From a candidate division WOR-3 bacterium (lineage in GTDB: Bacteria > SDB-A): 64,000 nucleotides of DNA. The position numbers and the translations under genes were made by a program. The notes under the pieces are model-generated. The model was given only the letters and a program-made list of their open reading frames with translations. It was not told where the DNA came from and did not search any database. Positions within the stretch are counted from its first letter, which is position 1, and the number at the start of each line of letters is the position of its first letter. Location of the stretch: positions 39,799 through 103,798 of the forward strand of contig JAFGSQ010000006.1 of NCBI GenBank assembly GCA_016934535.1, in the 5' to 3' direction. This document shows, in pieces, positions 25,932 through 35,259 of this stretch.

Positions 25932-27443
25932 TTACGCAATTGTTGATTTAAATTTCTTTCTGTCTTTTTTACAAATCGCTTTCAAAAGTCTTCTCCCCGA
26001 CATGACACCGGTCGGCAGACCGCCTCCCGGTTCTACCCACTGTCCGCACATGTAAAAATCGGCCAATCCGGGTAACGTCTGGCTCATAGGTTTCATGACA
26101 ACATGGGAATTTTCAGGCGTTATCAGCCAGCCTTCGAAACTGCCTTTCCAATTACCCGTAAATCTTTCAAAAGTCAGAGGTGTAGCGACGTCGGACATCT
26201 CTATCTGGTTTGATATTCCGGCAAATCGTTCTTCGAGCGCTTCGATGACAATTTTTGTTATCTGCTCTTTTTTCTGCTGATAAGCCGTTTTATCCCTGGC
26301 GATTTCCTTCCAGTATTCGTAACTGCTCGACAGCATGACGGTGAGACAAGTCTTGCCGGCGGGAGCCATGGTAGCATCCTGATTGAATATATGAACGGAA
26401 AGGCATTTAATCATCGAACCGCCAATTTCAACGGGTTTTTTCAATTGAAAGCAAATACCAGAGACCGTTTTCGGTTCGTTTTCAAACGACTTGTTCACTC
26501 CCAATCCGACATATACCAGAGGAGGAAAAATTTTCCACTTTTCGTAGGTTTCCCGGATTTTCTCGTCCGTATATTTGCCGTCCAGCATTTTAAATATCGT
26601 AGTATGCCCGTCTGCCGCCGAAATAAATTTTTCCGCTCTATGTTCTGTCCCGTCTGATAACTTCACTCCGACCGCTTTGTCATTTTCTGTCAAGATTTTA
26701 TCCACTCGCTTTCCGTAATGAATGACTCCGCCCAAATCTTTGTATCTCTTTTCAAGCGCTCGCGACAAAGGCATTGAACCGCCGACAGGATATCCGGCAT
26801 TTTTGTTGTGAAGAAAAGCGAACGTAAAAACCATGAAAAACATTGAAAATTCAGGTATCCAGATATGACGAAAAGCTTCGCGAAGAGCCGGATTTTTGAA
26901 GTTTTCTATAAATTCCTCCGTGCTGACATTCATCAAATGTTTTATTTTTCTTCCCTTTGTAACAAAGAGAAGACCCATTCTTGCATAGTTCACCAATTTC
27001 TTGAAAAAGGGATCGGCGTCGGAAGGTTTGTCAAAACCGAGGCACATTCTAATGCTGTTTGTGAAATCTTTAATCGGTTTTTCGTCCTCAGGAGAAAATT
27101 CAAGCAATTGTTTTTCGAATTTATCCACGTCTGAGTAGAAAATCAGTTTTCTTCCGTCAGCATACTCGTAGCGCATGAATTCATCCAAATCTATGAATTT
27201 GCTTCCTCCGGTTATTCCGACTTCTTGCCAAAATCTGTACATGCCGCTTTTGGGAGAAGAACCTACGAGCCAGTGGACGCACCCGTCAATGGTGTATCCC
27301 TTCCTTTTCCAGGCGGTGCAAAGACCTCCGGGCAGATTGTGCGATTCGAATATTTCTGTCTTGTATCCGTTCATTTGAGCATATATGCCTGCGGACATTC
27401 CGGCGAATCCCGCTCCGATGATTATTATCGAGCCGTCTTTCAT
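25932..27443 (-). CDS. FAD-dependent phytoene desaturase/retinol-saturase-like oxidoreductase
   Basis: 503 aa. The N-terminal dinucleotide-binding motif IIIGAGFAGMSAGIYAQMNGY and the ESHNLPGGLCTAW segment that follows identify the CrtI/NAD(P)-binding_8 flavoprotein family. The C-terminal flavin motif is near FYMCGQWVEPGGGLPTGVMSGR. Members desaturate carotenoids or saturate retinol, but many anaerobe copies are of unknown substrate, and no other carotenoid gene lies nearby. ATG at 27443 is chosen for its GGAAGGG ribosome-binding site. It is 35 bases after the MATE gene, likely co-transcribed. Confidence 0.85.
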   Translation of the reverse strand: MKDGSIIIIGAGFAGMSAGIYAQMNGYKTEIFESHNLPGGLCTAWKRKGYTIDGCVHWLVGSSPKSGMYRFWQEVGITGGSKFIDLDEFMRYEYADGRKLIFYSDVDKFEKQLLEFSPEDEKPIKDFTNSIRMCLGFDKPSDADPFFKKLVNYARMGLLFVTKGRKIKHLMNVSTEEFIENFKNPALREAFRHIWIPEFSMFFMVFTFAFLHNKNAGYPVGGSMPLSRALEKRYKDLGGVIHYGKRVDKILTENDKAVGVKLSDGTEHRAEKFISAADGHTTIFKMLDGKYTDEKIRETYEKWKIFPPLVYVGLGVNKSFENEPKTVSGICFQLKKPVEIGGSMIKCLSVHIFNQDATMAPAGKTCLTVMLSSSYEYWKEIARDKTAYQQKKEQITKIVIEALEERFAGISNQIEMSDVATPLTFERFTGNWKGSFEGWLITPENSHVVMKPMSQTLPGLADFYMCGQWVEPGGGLPTGVMSGRRLLKAICKKDRKKFKSTIA

Positions 27444-27478
27444 GTCGCCCTTCCTTTTGCCTTTATAACTTTCAAAGT

Positions 27479-28894
27479 TTACGGTCTGAATTCCTTTTTC
27501 TCCAAATCTTCGCATTCAACTTCGTTGATTATTTCCTGTTCTACTACTTTGCTTGCGTCAAAACTTTTAATGGCAATTCTCTTTCTCCAGTTGCCGCTTT
27601 TGTAATAGAGGAGCGAGGCGAACGCTCCGAAACACCATGCGACAGGTATCCCCCACCAAATGCCTGATGTACCTATAAACCTCGACAAAAAATATGAAAG
27701 CGGAACTCTGAACGCCCAGAGAGAGAAAAGGGTGATTATCATCGGTATCAATGTGTCGCCGGCGCCTCTGAGAAGCCCGTTTGAAGCGAACATAACGGAA
27801 AAGGCGATATAAAAAGAGCTGACTATCAACAAATATTCTCTTCCTATGCTGACGACTTCCGGATCGGTGTTAAAAATCCTGATCAAGTCTCCGCCCTTGA
27901 AATAAATTAGCAGAGTCACTGCAAGCGAATATATTATCGACATTAAAAGCGTACTTTTTAAGCCCTTGGAGACTCTTTGCATTTTTTTCGCTCCTATGTT
28001 CTGGCCTGTAAAAGTCGAAAGAGCCATAGAAAAATTCATGGCGGGCATCATCGCAAAGGAGTCAATTCTACCCGCTGCCGTGAAAGCTGTCAGGGCGTTA
28101 GTTCCGAAACCGTTGACTATTTTAGTCAAAGCCATCATGCCGAGGGATACGAACATCTGCTGTACACCAGACGGGATTCCGATTCTTATGCTCTCCGTGA
28201 ATATTTTTTTGTCAAATCTGCAGTTTCTTATCCTCAGGGACAGCAGCGGATTTTTCATATTTAATATGACGACTCCGAGCACGAACGAAATCGTCTGAGC
28301 TATCACCGTCGCCCAAGCGACTCCGGCGACTCCCCATCTGAAAACCAGCACAAAAATAAGGTCGAGAGCTACGTTTATCAAGCTTGAAACAATGAGCAGA
28401 TACAGAGGCGTTTTGGAATCGCCGACTCCTCTCATTATAGCGCTGAGCCCGTTGTATCCGAAAATTGATATGAGTCCGGCAAATATTATATCGAGATAAG
28501 TTTTAGCGTCTTTTATGACATCGGCGGGAGTGCCTAAAAGCCTGAGTATATACCCGCTCGTCAAAAGTCCTATGAAGGTCATGAGCAAGGCCGTCAAAAA
28601 CATGACAATGTATGTCGTGTCTACTGTCGCCCTGAGTTTTTCATAATTTTTTGCTCCGAAAAACTGCGCGACGAGAACCATAGAACCCATGGTAGCTCCC
28701 ATGATCAGGGCTACAATGAAAAATATTATGGGAAAACAAACACCGACAGCGCCCAGCGCCCCTTTTCCTATGAACCGACCGACTACAATAGAATCGACAA
28801 CATTGTAAAACTGCTGAAATACATTTCCGAGAAGCATAGGCACGCTGAAAATCAGAATATTTTTTGTGACGCTTCCGCTTGTCATGTCTTTCAT
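27479..28894 (-). CDS. MATE family multidrug/Na+ efflux transporter
   Basis: 471 aa with 12 predicted transmembrane helices in two homologous halves. The N-terminal sequence SVPMLLGNVFQQFYNVVDSIVVGRFIG is the MatE-domain signature, and PSGVQQMFVSLGMMALTKIV starts the second half. Such pumps export cationic drugs or metabolites using a Na+ or H+ gradient. Substrate unknown. Its proximity to the flavoenzyme gene might mean export of that enzyme's product, which is speculative. Confidence 0.92.
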   Translation of the reverse strand: MKDMTSGSVTKNILIFSVPMLLGNVFQQFYNVVDSIVVGRFIGKGALGAVGVCFPIIFFIVALIMGATMGSMVLVAQFFGAKNYEKLRATVDTTYIVMFLTALLMTFIGLLTSGYILRLLGTPADVIKDAKTYLDIIFAGLISIFGYNGLSAIMRGVGDSKTPLYLLIVSSLINVALDLIFVLVFRWGVAGVAWATVIAQTISFVLGVVILNMKNPLLSLRIRNCRFDKKIFTESIRIGIPSGVQQMFVSLGMMALTKIVNGFGTNALTAFTAAGRIDSFAMMPAMNFSMALSTFTGQNIGAKKMQRVSKGLKSTLLMSIIYSLAVTLLIYFKGGDLIRIFNTDPEVVSIGREYLLIVSSFYIAFSVMFASNGLLRGAGDTLIPMIITLFSLWAFRVPLSYFLSRFIGTSGIWWGIPVAWCFGAFASLLYYKSGNWRKRIAIKSFDASKVVEQEIINEVECEDLEKKEFRP

Positions 28895-29125
28895 GTAATG
28901 TTTCCCTTTTACATCAATTTATAAGTCGGGGAGGAATAATTTTCAGAATCATCGATGAAATCATACTTCAAATGCAGACATGAATCATTCGATATTTTAT
29001 ATCTTTTGATTTCTAAACTTTGATAAAGCCTTCAGTGACATAAAAACAAACAGCGCGGGAAAATTTATTTTAAACCGGGAGGCATGGGGTCAAGAATAAT
29101 ATTTGCTATTGGAATGCGTTTTTCA

Positions 29126-30238
29126 TCAGACAACGGTCGGATCTGAGCGTTCCTGCTTTTCATATTCATCTACAAGGGTTCCAATTAATTCTTTAACAGA
29201 AATGATTTTATTTACTCTGTAGGCATTAGCTCCCGCAAAAACGAATCCGTCATCGAGGTTGCCTTTTTTGGCGTTTGTAAGGGCCAGAGCTATGCAATAA
29301 GACACTTTGTTGAAATCGCACGTTCTCAAACACGTCCACGGGCATTTGAAGGGTTTTTTATGGCCGTCCAATACGTCTTTTATAAACTTGTTTCTGATGG
29401 CTCTTCCCGGCAAACCAACAGGACTGTCTATTATGACAATGTCTTCTTCTTTGCAATTTATGTAAGCCTCTTTAAATTCGTCAGACGCGTCACACTCATG
29501 GGTTGCGACAAATCTTGTCGCCATCTGCACTCCCTGGGCTCCCATTCGAATAAACTTATGAATATCCGCTCCCGTGTAAATACCGCCGGCGGCGATCACT
29601 GGGATTTTTTTACTGAACTGCTGTTCGTATACTTTTAATACAGATAATACTTCAGGTAATATCTTTTCCAATTGATAATCCGGGTCGAAGATGTGATCTT
29701 TTTTGAAACCGAGGTGTCCTCCGGCCAAAGGCCCTTCGACGACCACCGCATCAGGAACATGATTGTATTTTTTAGCCCAATGGTGAAATATTATTTTAGC
29801 GACATTTGCCGATGACACTATTGGTATAAATTTTGTCGGAATATTTTTAATTCTTTCAAGCGTCAGTGTTTCAGGTATTTTTAACAGAAGTCCCGCTCCC
29901 ATTAAAACCAAATCAATTCCCTCATCTACCGCAGTAAGTACCAAATCATCAAAATCCGAAAGAGCCAGCATGACGTTGACGCCTATGAGGCCGTTTGTCT
30001 GTTTTCTCGCTTTTCTGATTTCGTTTTTTAAAACTCTTATGTTCGCTTCTTTGTAATTTGTCAGGAAATCGGGTTCAAGCATGCCGATTCCCGCTGTGGC
30101 AATGACACCAATCCCACCCTCTTTTGCCACCGCGGCTGCCAGACCCGAAAGCGAAATACCGACTCCCATACCCCCCTGAATTATCGGTATCTTTGCTTCA
30201 AGATTTCCTATTTTTAATATTGGCATACTTTGATTCAT
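29126..30238 (-). CDS. Nitronate monooxygenase-like FMN enzyme
   Basis: 370 aa TIM-barrel flavoprotein. The N-terminal PIIQGGMGVGISLSGLAAAVA, the GPLAGGHLGF loop with the catalytic-type histidine, and PVIAAGGIYTGADI with GAQGVQMATRF for FMN phosphate are those of the 2-nitropropane dioxygenase/enoyl-reductase FabK superfamily. A cysteine-rich stretch near residue 305-325 (CPWTCLRTC) is unlike classical NMO and may mark an anaerobic subgroup. In an anaerobe the in vivo reaction is uncertain. AAGGAAC precedes the ATG. Confidence 0.83.
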   Translation of the reverse strand: MNQSMPILKIGNLEAKIPIIQGGMGVGISLSGLAAAVAKEGGIGVIATAGIGMLEPDFLTNYKEANIRVLKNEIRKARKQTNGLIGVNVMLALSDFDDLVLTAVDEGIDLVLMGAGLLLKIPETLTLERIKNIPTKFIPIVSSANVAKIIFHHWAKKYNHVPDAVVVEGPLAGGHLGFKKDHIFDPDYQLEKILPEVLSVLKVYEQQFSKKIPVIAAGGIYTGADIHKFIRMGAQGVQMATRFVATHECDASDEFKEAYINCKEEDIVIIDSPVGLPGRAIRNKFIKDVLDGHKKPFKCPWTCLRTCDFNKVSYCIALALTNAKKGNLDDGFVFAGANAYRVNKIISVKELIGTLVDEYEKQERSDPTVV

Positions 30239-30946
30239 AAACTGTTCCTTCTTAGTATTGTATCTGCTTACAGAGGGTGTGTGCTCCCGAATCCCAGGAA
30301 AGTGTTATCGAAAATTTATCTGGTGAAATGAATTTTTCACAAACATCTTGATTATAAATATTAAACTTTAACGTCTTTTCAATATACCTGTTGTTAGTTT
30401 TGTTGTGATTACCGTTTCCGTTCTCATCAATTTAACGGATTTTCCTTATAAAACATATTTCCCCGTTTCTATTAACACAGGATTTTAAGACTCTTTAAGG
30501 TTTATGTCAACTTTTCGTCGGTTAAATTTTCTGACACTCATTTTTGCTCAGGTCAATAAAGTAACCGACAAAGGCGAGGGTTTTGGCAAAACCGTCTTAG
30601 TCGGACCGCTCTGTCACAGCTTTTTCCGGTTTTATCATAATTTTCGAGTTTTCCACTGTCTGGTCCAAGAAGCCTTCAAGGCACGCAACGGCGATTATTA
30701 TGCTTCCCCCCCAGACGCCGAACCTGTGCATTGGTTGGCGGAACCAAGGATTGACGTGGGCATATTCCCTGCGGGGCTAAGGTATATTGCCGTTTTTCCT
30801 GTATTTGTCGAAATTATAGCGGAGAAGGTTGTTGACCTTTTCAAAATTATGTAAAAAAATACTAAATTGTCAAATACGAAAGAATTATATGGAGCATTTC
30901 TTTACAACCAATAGGTTGAAGACAAAACCTTTTAAAGAATTTGTCG
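30239..30946. other. Long region with one doubtful frame
   Basis: 708 bases between the nitronate-monooxygenase-like gene and the CaCA exchanger gene. 30239-30500 is AT-rich, with no gene or hairpin recognised. 30504-30854 holds the doubtful plus-strand frame described separately and is noticeably more GC-rich than its flanks. 30855-30946 is AT-rich again. Confidence 0.5.
30504..30854 (+). CDS. Doubtful hypothetical frame, possibly antisense to a decayed gene
   Basis: 116 codons on the plus strand with AAGG a few bases before the ATG, no domain recognised and no signal peptide. The minus strand over the same bases reads as protein-like pieces in different frames, for example FEKVNNLLRYNFDKYRKNG, then AHVNPWFRQPMHRFGVWG, then SIIIAVACLEGFLDQTVENS, with stops between. 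So the true feature could be a broken minus-strand gene, a short plus-strand gene, or a conserved non-coding element. Base composition is richer in GC than the neighbours. Confidence 0.25.
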   Translation: MSTFRRLNFLTLIFAQVNKVTDKGEGFGKTVLVGPLCHSFFRFYHNFRVFHCLVQEAFKARNGDYYASPPDAEPVHWLAEPRIDVGIFPAGLRYIAVFPVFVEIIAEKVVDLFKIM

Positions 30947-31876
30947 TCACAACCACAAAAAGAAAATATAGACAATATAAATCATGACGAAGACTGCGCC
31001 TTCCTTACGGGACAGCCTGAAATTTGATTTCAGAAACGGGAAGAGTAACAATCCGACGAGAAACATGACCAAAAGATCGTCTATCTTTAATAGAGGAAAC
31101 GAAAAAGATGAAATGGTTCCTGAAATCCCGAGGACGAAACCTAAATTCAAAGTACACGCGCCGATTATGTTGCCAATGGCAAGGTCCGCCTCTTTTCTTA
31201 TAGAAGCGATTACGGACGACGCCAGTTCGGGCAGGCTTGTGCCGACAGCGACAATGGAAATACCTATTATTTCCTCGCTGACTCCGAAAAACCGAGCGAG
31301 ATCGATTCCTCCCTTAATCAGCAGATTCGCCCCTATCAGCAAAGCAGACAGACCGCCTGCCATCGAAATTACAAGTAAAAACCAGGGAGTTCTGCAGATT
31401 TTCCTGTCTTCTTTTTCGGCGTCTTTTTCCCGCACAGCCATGAAAATGGTAAAAGCAATGTACATGGCGCAGAAAAATACCAGTATTACAGCTTCCACTC
31501 TGAAAAGTTTCCTGTCGAATAGAAACACAAAGGCCAGCGCCGACATAATTACGAGAAATGGAGAATCCCGTTTTACCGCCTTGAGGTGTACTCTCAGCGG
31601 ATTTATGAGAGAAGCTATGCCGAGAATTAAAGCTATGTTCACGATGTTCGACCCCAGAACATTTCCTACGGCAAGGCCCGCATATCCTGATAGAGCTGAT
31701 TTTACACCGACAACAAGTTCCGGACTGCTCGTTCCGAACGAGACAACCGTCAGCCCAACGACCAGAGGAGAAATCCCCAACCTTTTTGCCAGTCCTGAAC
31801 TTCCTCTGACCAGAAATTCTGCTCCTCCCGTGAGAAAGATTATTCCCAAAACAAGTAATACAACGGTCAAGAGCAC
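30947..31876 (-). CDS. CaCA family Na+/Ca2+ exchanger (YrbG-like)
   Basis: 309 aa with ten transmembrane segments in two inverted repeats. The alpha-repeats are VSFGTSSPELVVGVKSAL with GNVLGSNIVNIALILG, and VAVGTSLPELASSVIASI with GNIIGACTLNLGFVLG; the Glu residues in SPE/LPE coordinate calcium. Exchanges Ca2+ against Na+ or H+ across the inner membrane. GTG start with AAGGAAA upstream. Alone in its unit, next to corA and the ktr genes, forming an ion-homeostasis neighbourhood. Confidence 0.93.
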   Translation of the reverse strand: MLLTVVLLVLGIIFLTGGAEFLVRGSSGLAKRLGISPLVVGLTVVSFGTSSPELVVGVKSALSGYAGLAVGNVLGSNIVNIALILGIASLINPLRVHLKAVKRDSPFLVIMSALAFVFLFDRKLFRVEAVILVFFCAMYIAFTIFMAVREKDAEKEDRKICRTPWFLLVISMAGGLSALLIGANLLIKGGIDLARFFGVSEEIIGISIVAVGTSLPELASSVIASIRKEADLAIGNIIGACTLNLGFVLGISGTISSFSFPLLKIDDLLVMFLVGLLLFPFLKSNFRLSRKEGAVFVMIYIVYIFFLWL

Positions 31877-31946
31877 AAATTTCCTTTCCCGGTTCGTTTA
31901 TGTTCTTTATCAGAATTAAAATTAATGTAAAACGATTGATTATTCT

Positions 31947-32879
31947 TTACAAGAATTTCTTGAGGACAAAGAATATCAGAGCTCCCGCAGATAAAAGAAC
32001 GGATCCCAGAATTACAATTAGAAATGCATAGACACTGTGCTGAAAGGGCAGTCCCACGTTCATGCCGTAAATACTCGCAATAAGTGTCGGTATCATGAGA
32101 ACCAGGGAAATAGCAGTCAGTTTTTTTACCACGACGTTGAGATTGTTAGAAATTATCGAAGCGAAAGCGTCCATCATCCCGCTCAATATATTGCTGTGTA
32201 TGTTCGCCATCTCAATCGCCTGCTTGTTTTCGGTCATAGCGTCTTCAAGCGCCTCAATTTCGTCTTCGTACAATTTCAGTACGACTCCTTTTTGAATCTT
32301 TTCAAGCAACAGTTCATTTGATCTCAATGCAGTCGTGAAAAATACGAGTGATTTTTCTATTGTCAACAGATCGTACAATTCCGTGTTTTTTATTGATTTT
32401 TTCAGGTCCTTTTCTATCAAAGAAGTCTCTTTGTTCAATGCTTTCAAAAAGATAAGAAAATTTATTGATGACCTTAAAAATAACGTCAAAAGAAAAATGT
32501 TTTTTGTTGTAATCCTTATATTTTTCATTTTGCTAAACAATACATTTCTTATCACGATATTGTCCTGAAGGCATATGGTTATCAGGCATTTTTCATGAAA
32601 AATGACGCCTATAGGAACGGTAAAATATGATACGTCCCTGTTTTTATCGAAGGCGGGACCCCTCATTATAAACAATGTGTAATTCTCGTCTTTTTCGTAT
32701 CTCGACTGTTCGTCAATATCGAGTATGTCTGATATGTTTTCTCCGTCAATTTCGAATTTTTCAATGAGCCATGATTTTTCTGATTCATCCGGATCAACAA
32801 CATTGATCCAGCAATTTTCCTGGAATTCGCCGATTTCCTTGATATCTTTTTCGTTGAAAATTTTGTAGAATTTTATCAT
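31947..32879 (-). CDS. corA: CorA family Mg2+/divalent cation transporter
   Basis: 310 aa. A long soluble, mostly helical N-terminal region is followed by two C-terminal transmembrane helices. The ion-selective GMN motif is seen as IYGMNVGLPF at the first helix end. The family forms pentameric channels for Mg2+ (also Co2+, Ni2+ or Zn2+). AAGGAG lies 7 bases before the ATG. No M-box (Mg2+) riboswitch was recognised in the 282 bases upstream, which also separate it from ktrA. Confidence 0.93.
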   Translation of the reverse strand: MIKFYKIFNEKDIKEIGEFQENCWINVVDPDESEKSWLIEKFEIDGENISDILDIDEQSRYEKDENYTLFIMRGPAFDKNRDVSYFTVPIGVIFHEKCLITICLQDNIVIRNVLFSKMKNIRITTKNIFLLTLFLRSSINFLIFLKALNKETSLIEKDLKKSIKNTELYDLLTIEKSLVFFTTALRSNELLLEKIQKGVVLKLYEDEIEALEDAMTENKQAIEMANIHSNILSGMMDAFASIISNNLNVVVKKLTAISLVLMIPTLIASIYGMNVGLPFQHSVYAFLIVILGSVLLSAGALIFFVLKKFL

Positions 32880-33161
32880 TGTTCACTCCTTGCAATCCTT
32901 CCGGCTTATCGCCTCCAAAAAGATTTGTGAGTAAAACAATATTTATTCGGAGGCAACAATCAAATATTTTTAGACCGACAGCCGCTACAATCACTATCCA
33001 TAAAATCATTCCTCCTTGAAGACGGGTCCCTAATGATAGCTTCGTTAGTAATTTTTTGTAAACACATTTTATACCCATTATAAACACATGAGCCGAACAC
33101 CGGAATGACTTCATCCCGAAATTCCTTTCTGTTTTCAGTCCTCTCCTTGGAATTCACTTTC

Positions 33162-33821
33162 TTAAGATTTCATTTTCGAGAATTTATTCGAATCACTTTT
33201 TTTTCCGATTATAAACAATGAATCTCCCTGATTTAAAACCGTTTGTGAATCGGGTATTTCAATTATATTGTCTTTGTTTTCGTTTCTGACACCTATTATA
33301 AGAATCTGAAATTTTTTTCTGATGTCAAGTTTTTGAAGCGTTTTCCCCGTCAAAGACAAAGGACAAATCACTTCCTGAAGTACGAACTCCTCCGAAAAAG
33401 GAATGTATTCGCGAACATTTTTCATGCTTAAGAGGAAAGAAAGTCGCTGCGCCTCATCCTTTTCAGGATAAACAATCCTTTTGACGCCGATTGTCTGAAG
33501 CAGATTGTAATGGTCATCGGATAAAGCCTTGACTAATATATTTTTAACGTCAAGAGTCTTTAAATATTGAACAATAAGAACGCTCGTTTCAATTCTGGGT
33601 CCTACGCTGACAATTACACCGTCGAACTCTTTAATGTTTAAATCCCTCAAGACTTTTATATTCGTCACGTCCGCTTGAAAAGCCAATGTTATGCGATCTT
33701 TAATGACGTCTATTTTTTCCTTGTCTGAATCAACGGCAACAACGCCATGACCATTTTTTGCTAGGCTAACAGCAATATTCATACCGAAGCTTCCTAACCC
33801 TATGACTGCATATTTATTCAC
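33162..33821 (-). CDS. ktrA: K+ uptake regulatory subunit KtrA (RCK domain)
   Basis: 219 aa. RCK-N Rossmann domain with YAVIGLGSFGMNIAVSLA and the adenosine-binding acid in VAVDSDKEK; TrkA-C domain from about residue 135, which in other KtrA proteins binds c-di-AMP. It forms the cytoplasmic octameric ring gating KtrB. GTG start with AGGAG 7 bases upstream. It follows ktrB by 10 bases and thus lies under the same riboswitch. Confidence 0.93.
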   Translation of the reverse strand: MNKYAVIGLGSFGMNIAVSLAKNGHGVVAVDSDKEKIDVIKDRITLAFQADVTNIKVLRDLNIKEFDGVIVSVGPRIETSVLIVQYLKTLDVKNILVKALSDDHYNLLQTIGVKRIVYPEKDEAQRLSFLLSMKNVREYIPFSEEFVLQEVICPLSLTGKTLQKLDIRKKFQILIIGVRNENKDNIIEIPDSQTVLNQGDSLFIIGKKSDSNKFSKMKS

Positions 33822-33831
33822 GTTAATGCTC

Positions 33832-35187
33832 CTATCCTATGTATATTTCTTCTTCAGGACATTTCAATGAACGTGGTTTTTTCCTGCTCATTATCAAAAA
33901 ACCGAGAGTCAGCGGACCGATGCGTCCGACAAACATGGTTACAGATAATACTATCTTACCGGTATTGCTCAAACCACAAGTAATACCGGTAGAAAGACCC
34001 GCGTTTCCCAGAGCGGATACAATTTCAAATAAGATCTGAAGAAACGTTCCTTTCTCAGTTATAGTCAGAATCAACAGATTCACTACAATGAAAAGTATAA
34101 AAAGCATAAACACACCCATTGATTTGTTTACAGCATCGTTGGATATTTTCCGTTTAAGAACATTGACCGTAACATTTTCACCTCCATTTATGATAGATAA
34201 AACAAAAAGACATATAACACCGGCAGTGCTTGTTTTAATGCCTCCACCCGTACTTCCCGGCGAGGCGCCTATGAACATGAGAATCATTATCAAGACCATA
34301 CTTACATTATTCATTTCTTTAATATTAATCGTGTTGAATCCGTCCGTAGTTGATGCCGAGATAACTTGAAAAAAAGAGTATTGAAATCTTTGCCCTAGAG
34401 TGGTTTCCGAGCCCCATTTTCCTGCTGCGATCAAAAAAATTGCGCTGACGCAAATTATGACCGTAGTGACAAGCAATACGAACTTGGTGTGCACAGTTAA
34501 TTGCCGGTTGCCTATTTTTGATGATTTATTTTTAAAATACGATAACAAATCGAACAAAACAACAAATCCTATTCCTCCTAACAGGGAAAGAATGCTTATG
34601 GTCAGGTTGACAATGACGCTGTTTTGATATCCAATCAAACTGTCAGGGAACAAGCAAAAACCCGCCGTGCAAAAAGCGGACACTGAATGAAACGTACCAA
34701 AATACAGTGAACTGAGAATGCTGAACCTGCCAATCCAAAACAGAGATAAAATTAGTGCCCCGATAAACTCGGATATAATCGTTAAAATCATTGCAGAGAA
34801 AAATAATTTCCCGAGTATTCTGAGATTCGTTCCAGACAGCGATTCTTTTGCAACAATTTGAGTCCACAGGTCAGATTTAACACCCAAGATATACATAAAA
34901 AAAATGATAAAAGTCATGTAGCCAAGGCCACCAATTTGAAAAATAGCGAGTAAAACAATTTGCCCGAACAAAGTATAATCTCTCCCAATATCAACCACCG
35001 AAAGACCTGTCGTACTTATTCCGGATGAAGCCATAAAAAACGAATCTATGAAACTCTGCCATTGCCCGTTTTTCATCGCCGGGGGAGATCCGAGTAGAAA
35101 AGCACCGATTAAAGTTATAATGAAATAACCCGCGACCAATACTTCGTACGGATGTAGTTTTTGACGATATATACTGCGTTTTTCCAT
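33832..35187 (-). CDS. ktrB: K+ uptake channel subunit KtrB/TrkH
   Basis: 451 aa. Four membrane-pore-membrane repeats with filter-like glycines are visible: ASSGISTTGLS, HSVSAFCTAGF, ISASTTDGFNTI, and VSALGNAGLSTG. Forms a dimeric Na+- or H+-coupled K+ uptake channel gated by KtrA. The leader carries a c-di-AMP riboswitch, and the start has AAGGAT at a normal distance. Length matches KtrB. Confidence 0.93.
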   Translation of the reverse strand: MEKRSIYRQKLHPYEVLVAGYFIITLIGAFLLGSPPAMKNGQWQSFIDSFFMASSGISTTGLSVVDIGRDYTLFGQIVLLAIFQIGGLGYMTFIIFFMYILGVKSDLWTQIVAKESLSGTNLRILGKLFFSAMILTIISEFIGALILSLFWIGRFSILSSLYFGTFHSVSAFCTAGFCLFPDSLIGYQNSVIVNLTISILSLLGGIGFVVLFDLLSYFKNKSSKIGNRQLTVHTKFVLLVTTVIICVSAIFLIAAGKWGSETTLGQRFQYSFFQVISASTTDGFNTINIKEMNNVSMVLIMILMFIGASPGSTGGGIKTSTAGVICLFVLSIINGGENVTVNVLKRKISNDAVNKSMGVFMLFILFIVVNLLILTITEKGTFLQILFEIVSALGNAGLSTGITCGLSNTGKIVLSVTMFVGRIGPLTLGFLIMSRKKPRSLKCPEEEIYIG

Positions 35188-35205
35188 GTCTATCCTTACT
35201 TTTTC

Positions 35206-35259
35206 AGGGCAAGGATAAACAAGACCGCAAAAACGGTTATGTTTGGGTATTCTTGCCCT
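35206..35259 (-). promoter_or_regulatory. Long-range hairpin of the riboswitch expression platform
   Basis: AGGGCAAG (35259-35252 on the minus strand) is exactly complementary to CTTGCCCT (35213-35206), with a small ACCG/CGGT hairpin inside the loop. It joins the end of the c-di-AMP aptamer to a point just before the ktrB ribosome-binding site. There is no U tract after it, so control of translation or alternative pairing seems more likely than termination. Confidence 0.5.

Noticed and set aside
30984-31919. A long plus-strand frame (311 codons) opposite the CaCA gene
   Set aside because: It is the antisense of a gene with clear family motifs; its residues are basic and Pro/Thr-rich, typical of a shadow frame, and it has no ribosome-binding site.
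32794-33114. Minus-strand frame of 106 codons between ktrA and corA, with AAGGAGG before an internal ATG
   Set aside because: It overlaps the corA start by 86 bases and its translation runs through the corA ribosome-binding site. An internal small hydrophobic protein (from 33009) or a 13-codon peptide remains possible but cannot be supported.
32880-33161. Searched for an M-box Mg2+ riboswitch in front of corA
   Set aside because: No conserved M-box core was recognised, only a normal ribosome-binding site.
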